From contig JBFWYO010000063.1 in the NCBI GenBank assembly GCA_050186335.1, positions 1-30,324 on the forward strand: a stretch of DNA of 30,324 nucleotides, written 5' to 3'. Of this stretch, positions 1 to 6,946 are shown in pieces. Each line of letters opens with the position of its first letter. Positions within the stretch are counted from its first letter, which is position 1. This DNA comes from JBFWYO01 sp050186335 (GTDB lineage Bacteria > Pseudomonadota > Alphaproteobacteria > Bin65). The translations under genes and the position numbers were made by a program. The notes beneath the pieces were generated by a model. That model did no database searches. It was given only the letters and a program-made list of their open reading frames with translations, and was not told the DNA's origin.

Positions 1-15
1 CGGTGTTAGGATGCG

Positions 16-816
16 TTGCGCGGCGTCAAGCGATTGCGTCATTCCGGGGCAGACACGCAGAATCGCAACCAGGCCCTGCCGCGAAGGAGAGGCTCGACGA
101 TCCACCGGCTGCGTTTCAGGACGATCGGGCGTTTCGCGCGGATCGCCACCCTTATAGCGTTGGCAGCGTACGGCTGGGCCGGCGGCGCGGCGGCGGAGGC
201 CGCGCGCACCGCCGACGGCCAGACCATCGCCTGCCGGAACGGCACGATCGCCCGCACCGGTTCGGCGCTGATCTCGTGCACGCTGGAACGCAACCAAGCC
301 ATCCGCTTGACCACCGGCGCGCGCGTGCCCTGCCGCGCCGCGATGCCGATCCGGTTCGACGAGGCCGGCGTCCTGACGACCTGCTGGCTGAGCGACCAGA
401 CGCAGTTCGCCGCCGCGCGCGCCGGCACCCTCGCCTGCTGGGGCACGGAACAGGTCACGTTCGATCCGCGCGGCGCGCTAATCCAATGCCATCTCGCGCA
501 CGATCAAACGCTCGCCACCGCAAGCGCCGTGCGCGCGCGCTGCCTGGCGCGTCGCGAGGTGCGCATCGCGCCCGACGGCGCCCTGCTCGGCTGCACGCTG
601 GCGCAAACCTTGAGCGTCTCGACGCCGAGCGGTGCCATGCCGTGCCAGGCCTCGGGCCACATCGCGTTCGATCCGGCGACCGGGGCGTTGCGCGAATGCG
701 TCCTCGCCGAGGCGCGCCGGCTGCGCGATTTTCGCGGTGTCGTGCTGGCGTGCCGGGCCGGCGGCAATGTCTATTTCGACGCAAGCACCGGCGCGTTCGC
801 GACTTGCAATCTGTGA
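16..816 (+). CDS. Secreted protein of six cysteine-paired tandem repeats, function unknown
   Basis: I do not recognise a named family. After a basic stretch and a hydrophobic segment ending in AAAEA (residues about 40-61 from the outermost TTG start) the mature part consists of six repeats of 33-36 residues. Each repeat has two cysteines 15-18 residues apart around a core like I-x-F-D-x-x-G-x-L-x-x-C-x-L. The twelve cysteines fall at residues 73, 88, 106, 123, 141, 158, 176, 193, 210, 228, 246 and 264, almost evenly spaced. This suggests an exported, disulfide-bonded beta-repeat protein; that is inference. An in-frame TAG at 7-9 closes the frame upstream. The only usual starts are TTG at 16 and 34, yet a strong ribosome binding site (AAGGAGAGG, 84-92) sits ahead of an in-frame ATC at 100, immediately before the signal peptide, so the true start may be 100. 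The gene ends 96 bp before the DMT permease. Confidence 0.75.
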   Translation: MRGVKRLRHSGADTQNRNQALPRRRGSTIHRLRFRTIGRFARIATLIALAAYGWAGGAAAEAARTADGQTIACRNGTIARTGSALISCTLERNQAIRLTTGARVPCRAAMPIRFDEAGVLTTCWLSDQTQFAAARAGTLACWGTEQVTFDPRGALIQCHLAHDQTLATASAVRARCLARREVRIAPDGALLGCTLAQTLSVSTPSGAMPCQASGHIAFDPATGALRECVLAEARRLRDFRGVVLACRAGGNVYFDASTGAFATCNL

Positions 817-855
817 GCCGCCGCCGGCGCGCGGCTGCCATGTGCCAAGCTTGCA

Positions 856-885
856 TTGCCCCGGCCGCGCGCGCGCCGTTAGATT
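856..885 (+). promoter_or_regulatory. Putative promoter of the DMT permease at 913
   Basis: TTGCCC (856-861), an 18-bp spacer and TAGATT (880-885) resemble a housekeeping sigma promoter. The same TTAGATTG block occurs ahead of the close paralog at 19047 and TTGCCC-N17-TAGATT ahead of ruvX, which supports it. It would give a leader of about 20 nt. Read by eye only. Confidence 0.35.
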
Positions 886-912
886 GAGCCGATCGTTCCA
901 ACCGCAGCCGCA

Positions 913-1827
913 ATGCCCACCAATCCGGTTTCCGCCAAGAATCGCCAGCTCGGCATCCTGCTCATGTGCGGCGCGATGGTGTTCCTCGCCGTGTCCGAGG
1001 CGCTGATCAAGAAACTGACCCAGACCGTGCCGTTTCCGGTCGCCGGCTGGGGCCGCTTCCTGTTTCACTTCCTGTCCACCGTGCCGTTCTTCCTGATGGC
1101 CGGGCGCTGGCGGCTGATCCGGACGCGCCGGCCGGTCCTGCACACGATCCGCGCAGTGGCGATCTTCGCCGGCACATTCATGTTCTTCGCCGCGGTCACC
1201 ACCATGCCGCTGGCCGAAGCCACGTCGATCGTGTTCGCCGCACCGCTGTTCGTCACCGCGCTGTCGGCGCTGTTTCTCGGGGAACGGCTCGGCCCGTTCC
1301 ATTGGATGGCGGTCGCGGCGGGGTTTGTCGGGGTCGTCATCATCATCCGGCCCGGCCCCGGATTCGCCGACTGGATCGCCCTGCTGCCGCTCGCGACCGC
1401 GCTGTGCTACGCGACGTTCCAGATTTTCACGCGCGTGCTCAGCTACACCGAGCATTACCTGACGGTGTTTTTCTTTACCGGCTTCGGCACCCTGGTCCTG
1501 ATGTCGTTCGTCGTGCCGTTCTACTGGGTGTCGCCCACTTGGTCGGATTGGGGCTGGATGGCGGTCAGCGGCTTGTTCGGCAGCGTCGGGCAATTCCTGC
1601 TGACGCGCGCGTTCCACAAGGCCGAGGCGTCGGTGATCTCGCCGTTCATGTACACGCAGATCATCTGGACGATCGGGCTCGGCATGCTGCTGTTCGGCAA
1701 TTTCCCCGATCTGGTCACCTTCATCGGCATGGCGATCATCGTCGCCAGCGGCATCTTCATCTGGCACCGCAACCGCAGGCGCCTGGCCGCGCCGGCGCCG
1801 CCGAGCGCGGCACCGCCGCCCGGATAG
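913..1827 (+). CDS. DMT superfamily (EamA) permease
   Basis: This is an integral inner-membrane carrier of the drug/metabolite transporter superfamily, with two EamA repeats of five predicted helices each (304 aa, the usual size). Hydrophobic segments follow each other from residue 14 to 290, with short basic loops such as RTRR between them and a basic, proline/alanine-rich cytoplasmic tail. Family traits visible are WGRFLFHF in the second helix area, the IIRPGPGF loop at the end of the first half, and RAFHKAEAS with SPFMYTQIIW in the second half. It is nearly colinear with the 304-aa permease at 19047, and more distantly related to those at 17978 and 19954. The ATG at 913 gives the normal N-terminus before helix one; there is no clear ribosome binding site. 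The substrate cannot be told from sequence. Confidence 0.9.
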   Translation: MPTNPVSAKNRQLGILLMCGAMVFLAVSEALIKKLTQTVPFPVAGWGRFLFHFLSTVPFFLMAGRWRLIRTRRPVLHTIRAVAIFAGTFMFFAAVTTMPLAEATSIVFAAPLFVTALSALFLGERLGPFHWMAVAAGFVGVVIIIRPGPGFADWIALLPLATALCYATFQIFTRVLSYTEHYLTVFFFTGFGTLVLMSFVVPFYWVSPTWSDWGWMAVSGLFGSVGQFLLTRAFHKAEASVISPFMYTQIIWTIGLGMLLFGNFPDLVTFIGMAIIVASGIFIWHRNRRRLAAPAPPSAAPPPG

Positions 1828-1843
1828 CGCCGCGCCGGCGAGC

Positions 1844-2638
1844 TCAGCGCCCGGTGAACTTGCCCGGGCGCTTTTCCAGGAACGCATTCAGCCCTTCGGC
1901 GAAATCCGCGCCGGTCTGCGCCAGCGCGAACTGGTCGAGGTCCATCGCGCTGGCGGTCTTGGCGAGCGCGGTGGCGTAGGCGTTGACGCCCTGCTTGATC
2001 ATGCGCACGGCGACCGGCGGCATCGCGGCGATGCGCTCGGCGATCGCCAGCGCGCGCTCCAGGGCCTTGCCTTCGGGCACGGTCTCCTCGATCAAACCGT
2101 ATTCTCTTGCCGTCGCCGCCGGCAGCGTTTCGGCCCAGATGCAGATTTCCTTGGCGCGCGCCGGGCCGACCAGATTAACGATGCGCGGCAGCGATTGCCA
2201 GCTCATGTTCATGCCGAGCTTGATCTCCGGCACGGCGAACTGGGCCGTCGCGGCCGCCACGCGAAAGTCCAGCGACACCGCCAGCGCCACGCCGCCGCCC
2301 AGGCACCAGCCTTCGATCGCGCACAGCGTGAACGGCTCGATCGCCTCCCAGGCGGCGCAGGCGCGCGGGCCGAGCGACGCGATGCGGCGCAGCTCCGCCA
2401 GCCCCGTGGCGCGCGGATCGACGCCTTTGACCTCCTTGAGATCGTAACCGACGCTGAAGCTGCGCGCGTGGCCGGCCAGGATCACGGCGCTGGTCTCGGT
2501 ATCGTCCTCGAACTGGCGCGCCGCCTCGATCAGATCGCTCAGCGCGCGCTGCGACAACGCGTTGCGCCCGTCGCCGCGATCGAACCGCACGATTGCGACG
2601 CGGCCGCGCTTTTCCGTGCGTATGCATTCGCTTGCCAT
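1844..2638 (-). CDS. Crotonase (enoyl-CoA hydratase/isomerase) family protein
   Basis: A 264-aa protein with the crotonase fold, which binds acyl-CoA thioesters and stabilises an enolate. The oxyanion-hole regions are visible: HARSFSVGYDLKEV (about 57-70) and IEGWCLGGGVALA (about 108-120). In classical hydratases the glycine-rich motif reads GGGxE and a second glutamate lies in QFxxPEI. Here the first position is Ala118, while the second (Glu138 in QFAVPEI) is kept, so simple hydratase activity is doubtful; an isomerase, hydrolase, decarboxylase or lyase role is possible. The C-terminus (FLEKRPGKFTGR) is typical of the family. The start at 2638 is chosen because GGGGAGG lies just upstream; the open frame runs further to 2794 but that part has no family similarity. 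No fatty-acid genes are adjacent, so the substrate is unknown. Confidence 0.85.
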   Translation of the reverse strand: MASECIRTEKRGRVAIVRFDRGDGRNALSQRALSDLIEAARQFEDDTETSAVILAGHARSFSVGYDLKEVKGVDPRATGLAELRRIASLGPRACAAWEAIEPFTLCAIEGWCLGGGVALAVSLDFRVAAATAQFAVPEIKLGMNMSWQSLPRIVNLVGPARAKEICIWAETLPAATAREYGLIEETVPEGKALERALAIAERIAAMPPVAVRMIKQGVNAYATALAKTASAMDLDQFALAQTGADFAEGLNAFLEKRPGKFTGR

Positions 2639-2734
2639 GCCGGCCTCCCCGCCCAATGCCGATGCGGATTGGGCCTCGCGCGCCGGCAAAAGACAAGTCC
2701 CGCGACCGCAATCCGCGGGCGCGCCACATCTCGC

Positions 2735-2767
2735 ACGGAAGAACGGCCCGGACGGAAGAACGGCCCG
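2735..2767. repeat. 17-bp direct duplication
   Basis: ACGGAAGAACGGCCCG occurs twice (2735-2750 and 2752-2767), separated by one G. The second copy overlaps the left arm of the hairpin at 2760. Seen directly. Confidence 0.7.
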
Positions 2768-2787
2768 CACCTTGCGATGCGGGCCGT
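2760..2787 (-). terminator. Stem-loop, probable terminator of the small gene at 2855-3250
   Basis: A perfect 10-bp inverted repeat (ACGGCCCGCA, eight-base loop, TGCGGGCCGT) lies about 70 bp beyond the stop of the minus-strand gene. On the minus strand it is followed by TTCTTCCGT, a weak T-rich run. It may end transcription before the crotonase gene. Confidence 0.5.
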
Positions 2788-2854
2788 CCGCCACGGATCG
2801 GGAGCCGTGGAAATTCGGTTGCGCCCGGCCTGGCCGGGCTCGGTTGCGCGGCGA

Positions 2855-3250
2855 CTAGATCTGCCGCAACTGCGCGGCCCATTCGAGATAGGCCGACTTC
2901 ATCGCGCCGAACGAGTCCGAAACCTGCTTCGGCGTCGCCTGCACGCTTTCGGTGGTCGTGCGGTAGGCGTTGCGCGCGTCGACGAACGTGATCCACAGGC
3001 GCGCCAGTTCGAGCGACTGTTTGGCGCGGCGCGTCGGATATTTCTTTTGGCCGACTTCTTCGGCGATCGACAGGCATTCCCACAAGCGCCGGGCGAGATC
3101 GATTTCGCCGACCGAATAGGCGTGGTTGAACGCGGCGAGGACTTTGTCGGTCAGGCGGCGGTTGTATTTCGGCACGCCCGAGTCGAGGAAGATATCGCTC
3201 GAGTCGCCCGAGAACAGCTCGCTGACGTTGATCGGGGTGGTTACGCCCAT
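2855..3250 (-). CDS. Small alphaproteobacterial protein of unknown function
   Basis: A 131-aa soluble, mostly helical protein with no signal peptide or membrane segment. Residues about 25-50 carry PKYNRRLTDKVLAAFNHAYS followed by VGEIDLARRLW, a helix pair that reminds me of small helical proteins widespread in alphaproteobacteria. From memory the RRLW segment also recalls the flagellar regulator FlaF, but I do not consider that shown. The rest is charged helix ending in YLEWAAQLRQI. The start at 3250 has AGGAG about ten bases upstream. The 197-bp region upstream is unusually AT-rich for this window and holds a near match to the CtrA site (3418-3432), which would fit cell-cycle or motility control. 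A strong hairpin lies downstream. Function is not assigned. Confidence 0.7.
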   Translation of the reverse strand: MGVTTPINVSELFSGDSSDIFLDSGVPKYNRRLTDKVLAAFNHAYSVGEIDLARRLWECLSIAEEVGQKKYPTRRAKQSLELARLWITFVDARNAYRTTTESVQATPKQVSDSFGAMKSAYLEWAAQLRQI

Positions 3251-3417
3251 AGCACGGTCACTCCTGACGGTCCCAACGACTTGCCGGGCCCTCGCCGTCC
3301 CGACAGGCGAGAACCTATCAAGAAAGAGGTTTGCAAAATATTAATGCCGTCGGAACCGCACCATGTTTTGCCCGCGCTCAATCGTTAAAAATCGCAGCAT
3401 TTCCGCGGGTCATTCAT

Positions 3418-3432
3418 GGTTTACAAAAGGTT
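3418..3432. promoter_or_regulatory. Near-consensus CtrA-like motif
   Basis: TTTA-CAAAAGG-TTAA lies in the AT-rich gap between two minus-strand genes. The CtrA consensus in alphaproteobacteria is TTAA-N7-TTAA, so this is one mismatch away with correct spacing. It is about 170 bp upstream of the small gene that starts at 3250. AT-rich sequence makes chance matches likely. Confidence 0.25.
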
Positions 3433-3447
3433 AATTATTAATTCGCC

Positions 3448-4068
3448 TTAAACTTTGGGCACGGCCATGCCCCGCTGAACGGCCGGGCGCGCCATCAACA
3501 GGTCGAACCAGCGCTTAACGTTCGGGAAGTCGTTGAGGTCGACTTCGTGAAAATCGTTGCGATGCACCCACGGCATGGTCGCGATGTCGGCGATCGAATA
3601 TTCGCCCGCCAGGTACGGCACTTCGCCCAGGCGCTTGTCCAGCACCCCGTAAAGCCGTCGCGTTTCGGTCTTATACCGATTGATCCCGTACGGCACCTTC
3701 TCCGGCGCCGCGCGCAGGAAATGATGGGTCTGGCCGAACATCGGCCCCACGCCGCCCATCTGGAACATCAGCCACTGCATCACTTCGGTGCGCTTGCGCA
3801 GGTCCCTGGGCAGGAACTTGCCGGTCTTCTCGGCGAGATAGATGAGAATCGCGCCGGATTCGAAAACGCTGATCGGCCTGCCGTCCGGCCCGTCGCTGTC
3901 GACGATGGCCGGAATCTTGCTGTTCGGATTCAGCGCAACGAACTCGGGCGTGAACTGCTCGCCCTTCGAAATGTTGATCGCGTGCGCCTTATACGGCAGC
4001 CCGCATTCTTCGAGCATCACGGAGACCTTACGGCCGTTCGGCGTACCCCAGGTGTAGAGATCGATCAT
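3448..4068 (-). CDS. Glutathione S-transferase family protein, YfcG-like (copy 1)
   Basis: A 206-aa cytosolic GST-fold protein. The N-terminal thioredoxin-like domain (1-80) begins MIDLYTWGTPNGRKV, with the Thr9-x-Asn11 pair that in Escherichia coli YfcG contacts glutathione in place of a catalytic Tyr/Ser/Cys, then NSKIPAIVD (cis-proline loop) and ESGAILIYLAEKTG. The helical C-terminal domain contains GPMFGQTHHF and YSIADIATMPWV. By homology it is a glutathione-dependent disulfide-bond reductase of the Nu-class type rather than a classical conjugating enzyme. It lies downstream of a close paralog (4324-5016), and the two are separated by an array of hairpin repeats. The start at 4068 gives the standard family N-terminus. 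Confidence 0.9.
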   Translation of the reverse strand: MIDLYTWGTPNGRKVSVMLEECGLPYKAHAINISKGEQFTPEFVALNPNSKIPAIVDSDGPDGRPISVFESGAILIYLAEKTGKFLPRDLRKRTEVMQWLMFQMGGVGPMFGQTHHFLRAAPEKVPYGINRYKTETRRLYGVLDKRLGEVPYLAGEYSIADIATMPWVHRNDFHEVDLNDFPNVKRWFDLLMARPAVQRGMAVPKV

Positions 4069-4088
4069 GAATCATCCTTCATAAGAAT

Positions 4089-4316
4089 CCTCATCCTGAG
4101 TTTGTCGAAGGACGAGTCGACGCAAGGCTCATGCTTCGACAGGCTCAGCACGAGGGTCGGTTACATTGCCTCATGCTGAGCTTGTCGAAGCATGAGGGAC
4201 GCGCGAACTCATCCTTCGACAAGCTCAGGATGAGGGTCGGTTAAATTGCCTCATGCTGAGCTTGTCGAAGCATGAGTATCGCGCGAACTCATCCCTCGAC
4301 AGGCTCAGGACGAGGA
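4089..4316. repeat. Tandem array of REP-like hairpins, 80-bp period
   Basis: Six copies of a 28-bp palindromic element alternate in orientation. Three read CTGAG..TTGTCGAAG (starting near 4089, 4169, 4249) and three read CTTCGACA..CTCAG (near 4128, 4208, 4288). Same-orientation copies are exactly 80 bp apart, and the spacers (GTCGGTTANATTGC and CGCGCGAA) are also repeated, so an approximately 80-bp unit has been tandemly duplicated to three. Each element can fold as a hairpin. It lies between two GST genes read in the same direction and could shape the transcript between them. Confidence 0.85.
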
Positions 4317-4323
4317 CTCTCTC

Positions 4324-5016
4324 TTAGCGCTTCTGATACTGCGCCTGGCCGAACAGGATTTCGCGCGCCTGCTTGTCGGTGTTCAGATCGCGGCGGCGGT
4401 CGGCGAGGATGGTCATGCCCTTGGCGACGGCCGGCCGATCGTGGATTGCGGCGAGCCAGCGTTTGACGTTGGGGAACTCCTCGATGTTGTGGCCCTGGCG
4501 CTCGTGCAGGCGCGCCCACGGATAGGTCGCCATGTCCGCGATCGAATATTCGCCGGCCAGATACGGCACCGCGCCCAGGCGTTTGTCGAGTACGCCGTAG
4601 ATGCGGCCGGTTTCGTTCTTGTAGCGATTGATCGCGTACGGCAGCTTTTCCGGCGCATAATTGGCGAAATGATGGTTCTGCCCGAACATCGGGCCCACCG
4701 ATGCCATCTGGAAGAACAGCCATTGAATGACCGTGTAGCGCGCGCCCATTTCCTTGGGCATGAACTTGCCGGTCTTCTCCGCCAGATACATCAGAATCGC
4801 GCCGGATTCCATGAGCGCGTACGGCTTGCCGCCCGGCCCGTCCGGATCGACGATCGACGGCATCTTGTTGTTCGGGTTGATCTTCAGATAATCCGGCTTG
4901 AACTGGTCGCCGGCGCCGATGTCGATCGGGATCACCTTGTAGGGCAGCCCGGTCTCTTCGAGCATGATGTGCACTTTTTGGCCGTTCGGCGTCGGCCAGG
5001 TGTAGAGATCGATCAT
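4324..5016 (-). CDS. Glutathione S-transferase family protein, YfcG-like (copy 2)
   Basis: A 230-aa paralog of the GST at 3448, sharing MIDLYTW-TPNG, ESGAIL-YLAEKTGKF, GPMFGQ-HHF, INRYK-ET-R-YGVLDKRLG and PYLAGEYSIAD. Thr9 and Asn11 of the glutathione-binding motif are present, followed by NNKMPSIVDPDGPGG and the helical domain. It has a longer C-terminus than copy 1 (DRRRDLNTDKQAREILFGQ). The likely role is glutathione-dependent disulfide reduction as for YfcG. The start at 5016 matches the family N-terminus, although the frame stays open to 5232. It would be transcribed before copy 1, with the hairpin array in between, so the pair may be an operon whose second gene is attenuated or processed separately. 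Confidence 0.9.
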   Translation of the reverse strand: MIDLYTWPTPNGQKVHIMLEETGLPYKVIPIDIGAGDQFKPDYLKINPNNKMPSIVDPDGPGGKPYALMESGAILMYLAEKTGKFMPKEMGARYTVIQWLFFQMASVGPMFGQNHHFANYAPEKLPYAINRYKNETGRIYGVLDKRLGAVPYLAGEYSIADMATYPWARLHERQGHNIEEFPNVKRWLAAIHDRPAVAKGMTILADRRRDLNTDKQAREILFGQAQYQKR

Positions 5017-5152
5017 GGTGCGGCCCCGTTTGAAAATGTCTGAGAAGCGTCTCGAACGATAGCAATCTGGGTCGGTCGGCCACAATCGGCAAGGCGCATC
5101 GGGCGCGATCGGGCAACTGAGCCGTGCGCGAAGCACATGGCCGGCCGGATGC

Positions 5153-6283
5153 CTAACTCTTGACCGAGAATTTGGCCCGGCGCGACAGCCACCAGCCGTA
5201 TTGCGGCGGCCACTGCTCGTATTTCTCGTCAACGCCGAAATGCGCCGCGGCGTGGCGCGGCCAGAACGGATCGTTGAGCGCCTCGCGCGCGATCGCGACC
5301 AGATCGGCGGAGTCGGATTGCAGAATCTGCTCCGCTTGGTCGGCGGTCAAAATCAGTCCCACCGCCTGCGTGGCGATGCCGGCGCGCTTGCGAATCTCGG
5401 CGGCGAACGGCACCTGAAACCCGGGCGCGCGCACGATGCGCGCTGCGGTCGCCGAGCCGCCGATGCCGCCCGACGAACAATCGATCGCATCGACGCCGCG
5501 TTGCTTGAGTTCCAGCGCGAAGGCGACCGAATCGTCGAGCTCCCAACCGCCCTCGACGCCGTCGACCGACGAAATGCGCACGAACAGCGGCTTTTCGGCC
5601 GGCCACGCCGCGCGCACCGCGTCGACCACGGCGAGCGGGAAGCGCATGCGGTTCGCGCGGCTGCCGCCATATTGGTCCGTGCGCTTATTGGCGATCGGCG
5701 ACAGGAACGAATTCAACAAATACCCGTGCGCGGCGTGCAGTTCGACGACATCGAACCCGGCGGCGTGCGCGCGCCGCGCCGAAGCCGCGAACGCCGCGAC
5801 GATCTCGGCCATGTCGGCCGCGGTCGCTTCGTGCGGCACCAGCCAGCCCTCGGCGATCGGCAGAGCGCTCGGCGCCACCGTGCGCACGTTCGGTTCGCCG
5901 CGCGCGAAGTCGGTCCGGTCGAGCGGCCCGTTGCCGTGCCACGGCCGCTGCGAACTGGCCTTCCGCCCGGCATGGGCAAGTTGAATCGCCGGCACCGATC
6001 CTCGCGCGCGCAGGAACGACGCGATCGGCCTCAGCGCCTCGGTCTGCGCGTCGTTCCACAGGCCGAGATCGCCGTAGGTGATGCGCGCGTCCTTGAGCAC
6101 CGCGGTCGCCTCGACGAACACGCAACCCGCGCCGCCCATGGCGAATTTTGCCAGGTGCGCGAAATGAAACGAATCCGCGAGCCCGTCGGTCGCCGAATAC
6201 ATGCACATCGGCGAGATGACGATGCGATTCGGCAAGGTGATCGAGCGCAGCGTGAACGGCGTGAAAAGTCTGGGCGTGGTCAT
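5153..6283 (-). CDS. NADH:flavin oxidoreductase, old yellow enzyme family (YqjM/NamA-like)
   Basis: A 376-aa FMN-dependent TIM-barrel reductase of activated alkenes (ene-reductase) using NAD(P)H. It belongs to the thermophilic-like/YqjM subgroup: the N-terminus has PMCMYSATDG, giving Cys27 and Tyr29 that correspond to the flavin-tuning Cys and Tyr of YqjM. Other conserved parts are QLAHAGRKAS (101-110), ELHAAHGYLLNSFLSP (181-196) with the substrate-anion-binding histidines His183 and His186, the NKRTDQYGGS loop, and FVRISSVD. The start at 6283 gives the standard MTTPRLFTPF N-terminus; the frame is open to 6349 but without similarity. Only a weak ribosome binding site is seen. The physiological substrate is unknown. 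It may be co-transcribed with the two GST genes, which lie downstream in the same direction; all three are redox/electrophile-type enzymes. Confidence 0.92.
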   Translation of the reverse strand: MTTPRLFTPFTLRSITLPNRIVISPMCMYSATDGLADSFHFAHLAKFAMGGAGCVFVEATAVLKDARITYGDLGLWNDAQTEALRPIASFLRARGSVPAIQLAHAGRKASSQRPWHGNGPLDRTDFARGEPNVRTVAPSALPIAEGWLVPHEATAADMAEIVAAFAASARRAHAAGFDVVELHAAHGYLLNSFLSPIANKRTDQYGGSRANRMRFPLAVVDAVRAAWPAEKPLFVRISSVDGVEGGWELDDSVAFALELKQRGVDAIDCSSGGIGGSATAARIVRAPGFQVPFAAEIRKRAGIATQAVGLILTADQAEQILQSDSADLVAIAREALNDPFWPRHAAAHFGVDEKYEQWPPQYGWWLSRRAKFSVKS

Positions 6284-6628
6284 GTGTGATTTTAGTTCCG
6301 GTGCAACGGTTGCGCGGGAACGCGCATTGGCGCGCGTTTTCGGTGGCAAATGGCGGATTTCGCAACCTCGCGCAGCCGTCGCGGCCGCGGTTTCCCTGGC
6401 GATGTTACGGATGTTACGTTTTCACCCAGGACATAGGGGTACCTTAGGGTCCGGAAATCGCCAACCGGGCAATTTACGACAGAGATTGCGCCGCACGTTA
6501 TCACCCGCTTCGACTCCGACCGATGCCGATTCTCGACCCGCTCGCACATAGGAGCGCCGAAGCTGCAATCAAGTGCAGTGTTACGCTTGTGACGGAATCG
6601 CGTCACGGATGTCGAAGATCTCGAAATT
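6284..6628. other. Intergenic stretch with no recognised gene
   Basis: This 345-bp stretch between the OYE gene and the first large inverted repeat has no convincing coding frame. It holds a 9-bp direct repeat (ATGTTACGG, ATGTTACGT, 6402-6419) and a small inverted repeat (GTGACG at 6589-6594, CGTCAC at 6601-6606). Its composition is less GC-rich in places (around 6400-6480 and 6560-6600). It could hold the OYE promoter, a degraded insertion or an RNA gene; I see no decisive sign. Confidence 0.4.
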
Positions 6629-6746
6629 GTCACCCCGGCCGAGTCGCAGCCGAGAGCCGGGGTCCAGGGTCGATCGTCTCGCGCGGCATTGCCCAGCCTG
6701 GACCCCGGATCGGCGGCCCGCGTTGCGGGCCTGGTCCGGGGTGACA
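6629..6746. repeat. Large GTCACCCC...GGGGTGAC inverted repeat, copy A
   Basis: An approximately 118-bp imperfect palindrome. The left half runs from GTCACCCCGGCC to CCGGGGTCCAG and the right half from CCTGGACCCCGG to GTCCGGGGTGAC, with each half itself foldable. It is the same family as the copies at 6779, 10976, 13326 and 23206. It is non-coding; open frames through it are a side effect of its GC content. Confidence 0.8.
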
Positions 6747-6778
6747 TGGAGAAAATTGCGCGCAAGGATTTTCGATTT

Positions 6779-6897
6779 GTCACCCCGGCCGGAGCGCAGC
6801 GCAGAGCCGGGGTCCAGGATCGAACGTCTCGCGCGGCATTGCCCAGCCTGGACCCCGGATCGGCGCGCCGAAATCGCGGCGCTGGTCCGGGGTGACA
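6779..6897. repeat. Large GTCACCCC...GGGGTGAC inverted repeat, copy B
   Basis: Second complete copy, 32 bp after copy A. The spacer ends TTTTCGATTTGT, as it also does ahead of the copy at 13412, so flanking sequence has been copied with the repeat. It lies about 50 bp beyond the gatB stop codon and could help end gatB transcription. Confidence 0.8.
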
Positions 6898-6946
6898 CGG
6901 GAAAGCAATCCCGCGGCGACACGGTGGGCAGCGAACGCGCCGCCGC

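Noticed and set aside
478..1887. 469-codon minus-strand open frame over the repeat protein and the DMT permease
   Set aside because: It has low-complexity Arg/Asp/His/Gln content and no domain, and lies opposite two plausible plus-strand genes.
4089..4316. Possible CRISPR array
   Set aside because: Repeats alternate in orientation and the spacers are themselves repeated, so it is a hairpin array; no cas gene is present.
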